The notes below the pieces were generated by a model. That model had not been told where the DNA came from. It worked only from the letters and a program-made list of their open reading frames with translations, and did no database searches. A stretch of DNA of 22,568 nt from DAOOKJ01 sp035360795 (GTDB lineage Bacteria > Patescibacteriota > Minisyncoccia > UBA6257): positions 1 to 22,568 of the forward strand of contig DAOSBJ010000009.1 of assembly GCA_035360795.1 (NCBI GenBank), read 5' to 3'. This document shows positions 1-6,910 of the stretch, in pieces; position 1 is the first letter of the stretch; every line of letters begins with the position of its first letter. The translations under genes were made by a program, and so were the position numbers.

Positions 1-863
1 ATTATATCACCAAATAGCATTACTAACAATGTCCCTAAACTCAAAAATGGAGCAAAAGGAAGATAACTTTTTAAATTTTTCTTTTTAAAGATAATCAAAA
101 TCAACGATATCGCCCCTCCTAAAAGAAAAGATAAAATTATGGCAATTAAGGCATTTGGCCAGCCTAAAATTAAACCAATAAAAAAAGCCAAAATTGCGTC
201 TCCCCAACCCATTGCTTTTTCTTTAGTCAAATAAACAATTAAAGCAATTGCGCCGAAAGAAAAAATTATTCCAAAAATTAAAGAAAAAAAATATGAAAAA
301 TGGCCAAAAATATAACTTTGACTTCCCAAAAATTCACTAAACTGTGAGATTAAAATATTTTTTTTGCCAGTTAAAAAAAACCCGTAAACTATTCGCCAAA
401 TAAAACTAACAATTGTCGCTGGGATTAAAATTTCTCCCAGAATTAAATATTTCTTAATATCATAAATTGAAACTGCTAAAAGAATAAAAACCCAAAAATA
501 CCAAAAGCCAAAGTTTAAAAGAATAATTATCTTCTCTAAATTAATGGCCGTAAAAAGCGTATTTAAAAAAGAAAAACGAAAAATTTTCAAAGTCAAAAAT
601 AAAAAGCAAATGCCAGTAATAAATTCTACTATTGGATACTCTTTCGGAATTTTATTCTTACACCTAGAGCATCTTCCTTTTAAATAGAAATAACTAAAAA
701 TAGGAATCAATTCCCCCCAACTTAAAGTTTTTTTACAATAAGGACAATAAGAGCGACCCTTTATAAATGATTCGTTCTTATCTATTCTTTCAACTAAAAC
801 ATTTAGAAAACTGCCAACAATACTTCCGAAAATAAAAGAAGCCGCTAAAATTAAACCCTTCAT
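1..863 (-). CDS. pilD: Prepilin peptidase / N-methyltransferase (A24 family), C-terminus cut by window edge
   Basis: This inner-membrane aspartic protease cleaves the leader of type IV prepilins and methylates the new N-terminus. I translated 287 codons from the ATG at 863 with no stop before the window edge, so only the extreme C-terminus is missing. The N-terminal part carries the family's zinc-type cysteine pairs, CPYC and CSRC, on the cytoplasmic loop after the first membrane segment. The two catalytic aspartates are visible: one in IYDIKKYLI, and one in the GxGD motif, here MGWGD. Several hydrophobic segments fill the rest. It starts 6 bases after the pseudopilin stop, so it is very probably co-transcribed with its own substrate. 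The upstream bases give no clear ribosome binding site. Confidence 0.9.
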   Translation of the reverse strand, partial: MKGLILAASFIFGSIVGSFLNVLVERIDKNESFIKGRSYCPYCKKTLSWGELIPIFSYFYLKGRCSRCKNKIPKEYPIVEFITGICFLFLTLKIFRFSFLNTLFTAINLEKIIILLNFGFWYFWVFILLAVSIYDIKKYLILGEILIPATIVSFIWRIVYGFFLTGKKNILISQFSEFLGSQSYIFGHFSYFFSLIFGIIFSFGAIALIVYLTKEKAMGWGDAILAFFIGLILGWPNALIAIILSFLLGGAISLILIIFKKKNLKSYLPFAPFLSLGTLLVMLFGDI

Positions 864-869
864 TAAAGA

Positions 870-1328
870 TTATGGCCTAATACAATAAATAGTATCACCG
901 ACTTCGCTTCCGCAATTTATACCATAAACAGTCCCATCAACATCATCATCTAAAGCCGGGTCTTTTGTTTCTAATTGAGCACCTAAAACATAGTCCTGAC
1001 CATCAGAAGACCTACCGTAATAATAGGTTTTGCCAACATTTGTTAATGGGTCTTTTGGAATACTTGAGACTCCGATCCCAGTCTCTGGATTTGTTAAAAT
1101 AGTGGCGAGAGATTCCCAACTACTTTGAGGCTGAGGATAAAAATAGTATTTTGCGTAATATAATTCCAAAGCATTCTGAAGATTGTGTAAATCAGCAATT
1201 CTGCGGCTATCACGAGCTTTGGCTCTCGCTCCTCCCATTCCAACTAAAATCAAAGAAGCTAACAGAGCAATAATAGTGATGACAATTAACATTTCAATAA
1301 GAGTAAAACCTTTGAATTGTTTTTTCAT
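870..1328 (-). CDS. Type IV pilin-like protein (pseudopilin, GspG/PilA type)
   Basis: This is a pilus or pseudopilus subunit of 152 residues. It has the class III leader: a short basic stretch MKKQFKG, then the cleavage point before FTLIEM, with the conserved glutamate at mature position 5. The hydrophobic helix follows to about residue 32. The next stretch, ARAKARDSRR and then a leucine-rich helix ending ELYYAKYYFYPQ, is the pattern often seen in CPR pilins and in GspG pseudopilins. The C-terminal part has an acidic loop, DDDVDG at about 127-132, and two cysteines at 139 and 149 that could form a disulfide. I cannot decide from sequence whether it is a major pilin or a minor subunit. It lies between pilC and pilD. 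Confidence 0.9.
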   Translation of the reverse strand: MKKQFKGFTLIEMLIVITIIALLASLILVGMGGARAKARDSRRIADLHNLQNALELYYAKYYFYPQPQSSWESLATILTNPETGIGVSSIPKDPLTNVGKTYYYGRSSDGQDYVLGAQLETKDPALDDDVDGTVYGINCGSEVGDTIYCIRP

Positions 1329-1413
1329 AGTGATTTTTAATTAATTTTATTTTTTGTTTTAATCTCGACCTCTTATCAGTTTGGCAATTTAATAGTTTAA
1401 TAGTTTATTTACC

Positions 1414-2466
1414 TTAGACACTTTGCGCTAATTGATAAATTGGCAAAATTACCGCTGCCACTAGAAAACCAACCGCAATGCCAATGATAACTACTAAAAT
1501 TGGCTGAATCAAATCAAGCATCGTCGCAAAAGCCCGATTTACTTCTTTTTGATAATAATTAGCCACCTTTTTTAAAAGTTCATCCAATCGGCCGGTATTT
1601 TCTCCTACTGCCACCATTTGGCTGACCAAAGGAGGAAAATACTGAAAATAATTCTTTAAAATATTAGAAACACTCTCGCCGGTTTTAATTCCTTCAGCCA
1701 CTTCTTTGCCTAAAGAATAATAAATATAGTTTCCAGTTGAACCACCAGCCACTTCAAAAGCAGTTACTGTTGGAATTCCTCCCTGAATTAAAGTTCCGGC
1801 AGTTTCGCAAAATCTAGAAATAAAAATCTGTTTATAAATATTTCCCAAAACCGGAATTTTCAAAAGATAAATACCCATTGTTCTTCCTCCTTCTGGAGTT
1901 CGAAAATAATTTATTAAATACCAAACAAAACCCCCAATCACCACTATCAATAGCAAACCATATTTTGATAAAAAGTTTCCAATAGAAATTAAAATTTTAG
2001 TGGCAATTGGCGGCGCCTTTCCAAATTCTTCAAAAATGCCAGCCATTTGTGGCGCTAAAGAAATAGTAATAATTGCTCCAACCACGATAAAAGTTCCGAA
2101 AAGAAATAAAGGATATGAAGCCGCGGCTTTCGCCTTGCTAATTAAATCATTTTCGTGTTCAGCATAATCAGCCAAATAAGTTAAAACTTCTTCCAGACGG
2201 CCGGAAATTTCTCCTGATTTAATCATTTGAGAATAAAATTCGCCAAAAACATCACTCCTTTTTTCCACAGCTCTAGACAAAGGAAGACCGCTGTCTAAAT
2301 CAGAAACTAATTCAAAAACTAAATCTTTAACTTGAGGAGTAGAGGCCTGTAAAAGAAGGGTTTTTAAGGCTTCTCCTAATGGCACTTGACTTTCTAAAAG
2401 AGTGGCAAATTGCCTTAAAAAGATCGCCAAATCTTTTTTTGAAATAACAGTTTTTCTTCCAAAAAG
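1414..2466 (-). CDS. pilC: Type IV pilus inner-membrane platform protein PilC, N-terminus lost in gap
   Basis: PilC/GspF is the integral membrane platform on which the pilus motor ATPases act. The visible 350 residues begin at an FGRK...KKDLAIFLRQFATLLES stretch, the start of the first GspF domain. The second homologous domain follows, containing FISRFCETAGTLIQGG. Three hydrophobic segments are seen: around FLFGTFIVVGAIITISL, around YGLLLIVVIGGFVWYLI, and near the C-terminus at PILVVIIGIAVGFLVAAVI. Family members usually have some 60-70 residues ahead of the first domain; these, and the start codon, must lie in the N run. A continuous reading frame joins this segment to pilT through the Ns, but that is an artefact of a nominal 100-base gap. 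Confidence 0.92.
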   Translation of the reverse strand, partial: LFGRKTVISKKDLAIFLRQFATLLESQVPLGEALKTLLLQASTPQVKDLVFELVSDLDSGLPLSRAVEKRSDVFGEFYSQMIKSGEISGRLEEVLTYLADYAEHENDLISKAKAAASYPLFLFGTFIVVGAIITISLAPQMAGIFEEFGKAPPIATKILISIGNFLSKYGLLLIVVIGGFVWYLINYFRTPEGGRTMGIYLLKIPVLGNIYKQIFISRFCETAGTLIQGGIPTVTAFEVAGGSTGNYIYYSLGKEVAEGIKTGESVSNILKNYFQYFPPLVSQMVAVGENTGRLDELLKKVANYYQKEVNRAFATMLDLIQPILVVIIGIAVGFLVAAVILPIYQLAQSV

Positions 2467-2566
2467 NNNNNNNNNNNNNNNNNNNNNNNNNNNNNNNNNN
2501 NNNNNNNNNNNNNNNNNNNNNNNNNNNNNNNNNNNNNNNNNNNNNNNNNNNNNNNNNNNNNNNNNN
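2467..2566. other. Assembly gap (100 N) between pilT and pilC
   Basis: This is a run of exactly 100 N, the usual placeholder for a gap of unknown size. It removes the C-terminal end of pilT and the N-terminal end of pilC. Judged by usual family lengths, the missing coding sequence is more than 100 bases, so the true gap is probably longer. Its flanks share no obvious overlap. Confidence 0.97.
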
Positions 2567-3588
2567 GCAGTTTCTAAAGAAATTTCCCGGCGTCTGACTA
2601 ATTCCACTAGAGACCGAGATAAAGAAAGCATTCCTTCTTGCGATGAGGTTTCAATAACTAAATCTATTTGATAAGTTTTTCTTTCGCGAATTAAATTTTT
2701 AATAGCAGCAGTGGCAAACATAATTTCGCAGGCAGGAATTCTTCCTCCAGAAATTCGTGGTACCAATCTTTGGGAGACTATTCCAATTAAAGTGGTGGAT
2801 AATTGCGCCCTGATTTGAGACTGCTGGTCTGAAGGGAAACTATCAATAATTCTATCTATTGTTTGGCTGGCCGAATTTGTATGAAGAGTAGATAAAACTA
2901 AATGCCCGGTTTCCGCCGCTGTTAAAGCAATTGACATTGATTCTGGGTCTCTCATTTCACCGATAACAATTATATCTGGGTCCTGGCGCAAAACAGAACG
3001 CAGTCCCCGATGAAAAGAAACGGTATCATTTCCCACTTCTCGTTGGTCAATTAGCGCCCGGTCCTGAATATAAGTATACTCAATCGGGTCTTCAATGGTA
3101 ATAATATGGTCCATTCTTTTGTGGTTAATCTCATCAACAATTGCTGCCATTGTAGTAGTTTTACCGTGACCAGCCGGACCAACTACCAAATAAAAACCTT
3201 GATTATATTTAGAGATTTCATGAAGAATCGGTGGTAAATTTAATTCTTCCAAAGTTCTAATATGATATGGAATTAAGCGCAAAGCAGCAGAAAGATACCC
3301 TCTTTGAAAATAAACATTTACTCTAAAACGGACTTTATCTTGATAAGAAAAAGAAAAATCAATTTCTTTTTCTGCTATTAATTTTTCTTGTTGTTCAGGA
3401 GTCAAAAGAACGGCAATTAGTCCAGCCAATGTTTCTGGAGTTAAAATCGGTTCACTCGAAACTGGCACTAAATTTCCATCAATTCTTACGGTTGGATGTC
3501 TGCCAATACTTAAATGAAGGTCAGAGGCTCCTTGCTGACTGGCCATAATCATTAGTTCCGCCAATTTTTTTGAATAATCAATGGGCAT
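2567..3588 (-). CDS. pilT: Type IV pilus retraction ATPase PilT, C-terminus lost in gap
   Basis: PilT is the hexameric cytoplasmic ATPase that drives pilus retraction and twitching. The visible 340 residues contain the N-terminal PAS-like domain (SDLHLSIGRHPTVRIDG, about 22-38), a Walker A (GPAGHGKT, 137-144), the Asp box near IEDPIEY (165-171), a Walker B (DPDIIVIGEMRD, 203-214) and the His box (AETGHLVLSTLHTNSA, 225-240). The AIKNLIRE stretch at 295-302 matches the AIRNLIRE motif typical of PilT and argues against PilB. The last visible part, EGMLSLSRSLVELVRRREIS, lies close to the normal C-terminus, so perhaps 20 residues are missing. The Walker A has Ala-Gly-His where Thr-Gly-Ser is common. 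Start is the ATG at 3588, with no clear ribosome binding site. No pilB was found in the window. Confidence 0.91.
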
Positions 3589-3659
3589 CTCAATAAAAAA
3601 GAAGGGAATAATTTTTAATATTGGTTTTTAATTTTTTATCTATTATTTTTTATTTATTA

Positions 3660-4718
3660 TTATACCATAAAAATATCAAGGAAATAAAGAGCCAAACCAA
3701 ACGACGCCGCCACTGCAGAAATAATCCAAAAACGCATTGTCACTTTTGTTTCTGGCCAACCTATCGCCTCAAAATGATGATGAATCGGAGTAGAAAGAAA
3801 AAGTTTTTTCTTTTTTATTTTCTTGTAAATTCTCTGAATGATTACTGACAATGACTCTATTAGCCAAATAAAAGCAAAAAATGGCAAATATAAAGAAACA
3901 TCTAAAAGCATTGCTACTACTCCAACGGTAATTCCAATTGCCACCGCCCCAGTATCACCCATAAAAAATCGCGCCGGGTAAACATTAAACCACAAAAAAG
4001 CAATCAAGGCGCCAATAAATGTTGCCAAAAAAGCGGCTAAATCGTATCTTCCTTTAATAAAGGCAACTACAAGTAAAGAACTTAAAGCAATTATCCCGGT
4101 GCCAGCCAAAAGTCCATCCAAACCATCGGTTTCATTAGCAGAAAAAGTTGTTACCACTAGAATAAAAACAAAAAATAAAAAATAAAAAACTCCCAAATGA
4201 ATATCACCCCCTAGAGGAAAATGAACTGTTTGATATTCCAATTTTTGAGTAAACCACCAGGCGCCGATAACGGCAATCAAAGTATAAACAATAATTTTGT
4301 CTCTCATTCTTAAACCGCCTCCTTTTGGTCCAATTCTAAAAACTCCCATTAAATCATCAATTAAACCTATAATAGCCGCTCCAGCCATTGCTGCCAAAGG
4401 AAGCCAAGTTTGATTACGAGAAACAAAATTTATTTTTCCCCAGAAACCATTTAAAAATTTGTTCAAAAAGAAAAATAGAAAAGTAATAATTAACACTCCG
4501 CCCCAAATTAAAACTCCGCCCATTGTCGGCGTGCCTTCTTTTTTCTGATGAAGACTCATAAAAATCGGGGCGTTTGTATCTTCTCTAATATGTTTGCCTA
4601 AACGATATTTATATAAAATATTTGTCCAAAGCGGAGTTAAAACAAAAGTCAAAATGGCGGTCAGAATTCCCAAAAAAATAATTCTTACTAAATTAAAAGC
4701 CAGAATATTTGCTCCCAT
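3660..4718 (-). CDS. mraY: Phospho-N-acetylmuramoyl-pentapeptide-transferase
   Basis: MraY moves phospho-MurNAc-pentapeptide from UDP to undecaprenyl phosphate, forming lipid I, the first membrane step of peptidoglycan synthesis. The 352-residue length and about ten membrane segments fit the family. Conserved cytoplasmic motifs are all present: KKEGTPTMGG at 59-68, the paired aspartates at 121-122 in LIDDLMG, NETDGLDGL at 195-203, FMGDTG at 252-257, and PIHHHFE at 311-317. It is the last gene of the hpf-secA-scpAB-carboxypeptidase run, 16 bases after the carboxypeptidase stop. Apart from the carboxypeptidase next to it, no mur/dcw genes surround it here; murB is about 5 kb away in the same direction. 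Nothing suggests loss of activity. Confidence 0.97.
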   Translation of the reverse strand: MGANILAFNLVRIIFLGILTAILTFVLTPLWTNILYKYRLGKHIREDTNAPIFMSLHQKKEGTPTMGGVLIWGGVLIITFLFFFLNKFLNGFWGKINFVSRNQTWLPLAAMAGAAIIGLIDDLMGVFRIGPKGGGLRMRDKIIVYTLIAVIGAWWFTQKLEYQTVHFPLGGDIHLGVFYFLFFVFILVVTTFSANETDGLDGLLAGTGIIALSSLLVVAFIKGRYDLAAFLATFIGALIAFLWFNVYPARFFMGDTGAVAIGITVGVVAMLLDVSLYLPFFAFIWLIESLSVIIQRIYKKIKKKKLFLSTPIHHHFEAIGWPETKVTMRFWIISAVAASFGLALYFLDIFMV

Positions 4719-4734
4719 TTTGTTTAAACTTTGA

Positions 4735-5685
4735 TTATTTACTAAAAGATTGACTAATAGCCGTTGAAACCCACTGATAGAGTTTTAGGGTATCGTTAAA
4801 CCTGTCACTGGAATTTAAAACAATAATCGCTATTGGTATTTTATCACCTTTTTCAGGGAGAGTAAACTCGTAAATAGTCAAGAGACAATCTTTGGCAATT
4901 GGCGTTGAACCGGTTTTTCCTCCCCATAAATTATCTATTTTAAGGACAAGTTCATTAGTATTTTTCAAAAGATGGCTGGTTTTAAAATCAGTTGAAAAAA
5001 TTTCTTTTTGCGCCTGCCGAGTAATTTGGCCAATTAAAGGATAATTCTTATAAATTTCTCTTGTTAATAAAAATAAATCGCTGGCAGTGGAAAAATTTCC
5101 CCTTCTATCCAAACCAGTGGAATCGAAAATAGCCGTATCTGCCATTTTTAATTGTTTTAGTTTTTCTTCGGTCAAACTTAAAAAATCAAATCCCTTTTTT
5201 GCTAATGTTTCCTCCAAAGCAATTGCCGCATCGTTTGAGGAAGAAATTAAAAGCATCTCCACAAGATTTTTGACAGTGATTTTTTCCCCAGCTTTTAAAT
5301 TCCCTTCTTCTCCTTCGGCGCTAATTGCATAATCAGAAATTGTAACTACTTCATCTAAATCAATATTATCCAAAACCAAAATAGCAGTCATCAGTTTTGA
5401 CAAAGAAGCGGGGAAAAAATGAAAATTCTCATTTTTCTTTAAAAGAATTTTGCCACTATCTATTTCTCCAACTAACCAAGAAACAGCAGAAATATTTTCT
5501 TTAAAGGGAGGCAACTTCAAAATTAATCCATCTAACTTTAGTTGAGTTTCATCTAACAATGAAGAATTTAATTTCTCGTAAAGAGAGAAATTTTTTCCGT
5601 AATAAATTAAAAAAATACCAATAAAAAAAATAATCCAGAAAATTACCTCTCTAAATAAATTATTTTTCTTGGCTGATATTTTCAT
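4735..5685 (-). CDS. D-alanyl-D-alanine carboxypeptidase, peptidase S11 (PBP5-like), N-terminally anchored
   Basis: This serine peptidase trims the terminal D-alanine from peptidoglycan stem peptides outside the membrane. All three penicillin-binding motifs are visible: SxxK as SLSK at 94-97, SxN as SSN at 149-151, and KTG at 257-259 in WGGKTGSTPIAKDCLL. At 316 residues it covers only the catalytic domain; the C-terminal beta domain and amphipathic anchor of E. coli PBP5 are absent. Instead there is one membrane segment at about 14-29 after a basic N-terminus, with no clear signal peptidase site, so it is probably an N-terminally tethered enzyme. Its start overlaps the end of scpB by 26 bases, which suggests coupled translation, and mraY follows. 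Confidence 0.93.
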   Translation of the reverse strand: MKISAKKNNLFREVIFWIIFFIGIFLIYYGKNFSLYEKLNSSLLDETQLKLDGLILKLPPFKENISAVSWLVGEIDSGKILLKKNENFHFFPASLSKLMTAILVLDNIDLDEVVTISDYAISAEGEEGNLKAGEKITVKNLVEMLLISSSNDAAIALEETLAKKGFDFLSLTEEKLKQLKMADTAIFDSTGLDRRGNFSTASDLFLLTREIYKNYPLIGQITRQAQKEIFSTDFKTSHLLKNTNELVLKIDNLWGGKTGSTPIAKDCLLTIYEFTLPEKGDKIPIAIIVLNSSDRFNDTLKLYQWVSTAISQSFSK

Positions 5686-6202
5686 CTTTTTGTTTTATTT
5701 GGTCGTAATGCGGTAACTCGTTGACATTTTTTAATCCTAAATATTTCAAAAACTCAAAAGAAACCTGATACAAAAAAGCATTTGCTCTTTTTAAATCTGG
5801 TATTCTTTCAATTAACCCTCTTGAAAGCAACTGATGGAGAATATAATAAGAATCAACTCCTCGGATTTCATTGATTTTTGGCCGAGATATTGGTCCCCTA
5901 TAAGCAATGATTGCCAAAGTTTCCCGCGAAGCCGGAGAAAGTTCTCCTTCAAAAATTTCTTTCTTTAGTTTCAAAACATAAGAACTTAATTTTTCACTAG
6001 TAGTAAGCAGCCATTCTTTATCTTTATTTATTAATTTTATTCCTCGGTTATTTTCTTCTAAATTATTTTGTAAAGCAAAAAGACTTTGATAAATTAAATC
6101 TTCGTCAACTTCAAGAATTTTGGCTATTTTTTCAGCTGTTAAAGGCTCGGCTGAGGAAAAAAGCAAGCCCTCTATTAAAGGAATTAAATGCTCGAAATCC
6201 AT
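5660..6202 (-). CDS. scpB: Segregation and condensation protein B
   Basis: ScpB is the winged-helix kite subunit that dimerises and binds ScpA in the Smc-ScpAB condensin complex on the chromosome. At 180 residues it has the usual length. The N-terminal part (LIPLIEGLLFSSAEPLTAEKIA) and the highly conserved central signature LAIIAYRGPISRPKINEIRG, followed by a leucine-rich second winged helix, identify it. It overlaps scpA upstream by 19 bases and the carboxypeptidase downstream by 26 bases, so these three genes form one translationally linked run. No smc gene is in the window. The ATG at 6202 has no clear ribosome binding site, which fits reinitiation after scpA. Confidence 0.95.
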   Translation of the reverse strand: MDFEHLIPLIEGLLFSSAEPLTAEKIAKILEVDEDLIYQSLFALQNNLEENNRGIKLINKDKEWLLTTSEKLSSYVLKLKKEIFEGELSPASRETLAIIAYRGPISRPKINEIRGVDSYYILHQLLSRGLIERIPDLKRANAFLYQVSFEFLKYLGLKNVNELPHYDQIKQKDENISQEK

Positions 6203-6882
6203 ATTTTTTCAAAATTTTTTTCCTGTTTAACATCCACCATTCCCTCTTTTGCCAGATGCAACACTGCCAAAAAAGTCACAATCAATTCAATTCTTTTTTC
6301 TTTTTCTTCAACCAATTGGTCAAAAGAGAAAGTTTTTCCTTTTGTTAATCTGCTGATTAATTCTTTAATTCTTTCTTTTAAACTGACGACTTTTTCAATT
6401 TTTCTTTCTTCAAGTTTTATTTCCGGTTCAACGGTCTCAATTATTTTTTTATAACATAAAAACAAATCTTTTGCCGTTAAATTTTTTGGCGGCAGAAAAA
6501 CCGAAGTTTCTTCTTTCAAAGGCCGGCTAAAAAGATAATTCTTGCGCTTTAAAATTTCTAAAATCTCTTTTCCTCTTTCTTGAAAAAATCTATATAATTC
6601 TAATTTGTTTTCCAAATTCAAAATTTCAGACTCTTCTTCCTCGGTTAATTTTAAAGAAGGTAAAAGCGATTTCGATTTTATTAAAAGTAAAGTAGAAGCG
6701 ATAACTAAAAAGTCAGCCAATTCGCCAACAGGAACAAGAGACTCGTTGCTTAAATGATTCAAATAATCCTGAGTAATCTGAGCAAGAGAAATTTCTGTAA
6801 TTTCCAGATTTCTTTTCTCTACCAATTGAAGCAATAAATCCAAAGGACCGGAAAAATTATAAACTTTTACCTCGTACACCAT
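6184..6882 (-). CDS. scpA: Segregation and condensation protein A
   Basis: ScpA is the kleisin that bridges the head and neck of the Smc dimer and carries ScpB. The 232-residue product starts with the family signature FSGPLDLLLQLVEKRNLEI at about 10-28, continues with QITQDYLNHL, and has the LADFLVIASTLLLIKSKSLLP helix that contacts the Smc neck. The C-terminal winged helix (residues about 160-225, VTFLAVLHLAKEGMV) that binds the Smc cap is intact. It lies 28 bases after secA and overlaps scpB by 19 bases. Family members run from about 220 to 260 residues, so this one is full length. Confidence 0.95.
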   Translation of the reverse strand: MVYEVKVYNFSGPLDLLLQLVEKRNLEITEISLAQITQDYLNHLSNESLVPVGELADFLVIASTLLLIKSKSLLPSLKLTEEEESEILNLENKLELYRFFQERGKEILEILKRKNYLFSRPLKEETSVFLPPKNLTAKDLFLCYKKIIETVEPEIKLEERKIEKVVSLKERIKELISRLTKGKTFSFDQLVEEKEKRIELIVTFLAVLHLAKEGMVDVKQEKNFEKIWISSI

Positions 6883-6910
6883 ATTAAAAGAAAAATAATA
6901 GATTTTTGAA

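Noticed and set aside
1329..1413. A promoter before the pseudopilin (TTGCCA with GATTAA at 17 bases).
   Set aside because: The -10 match is poor, and co-transcription with pilC is as likely.
3621..3848. Plus-strand open frames opposite mraY, scpA, the carboxypeptidase, murB and the heparinase-like gene.
   Set aside because: They are antisense to well-identified genes, have no recognisable domains and show the composition expected of shadow frames.
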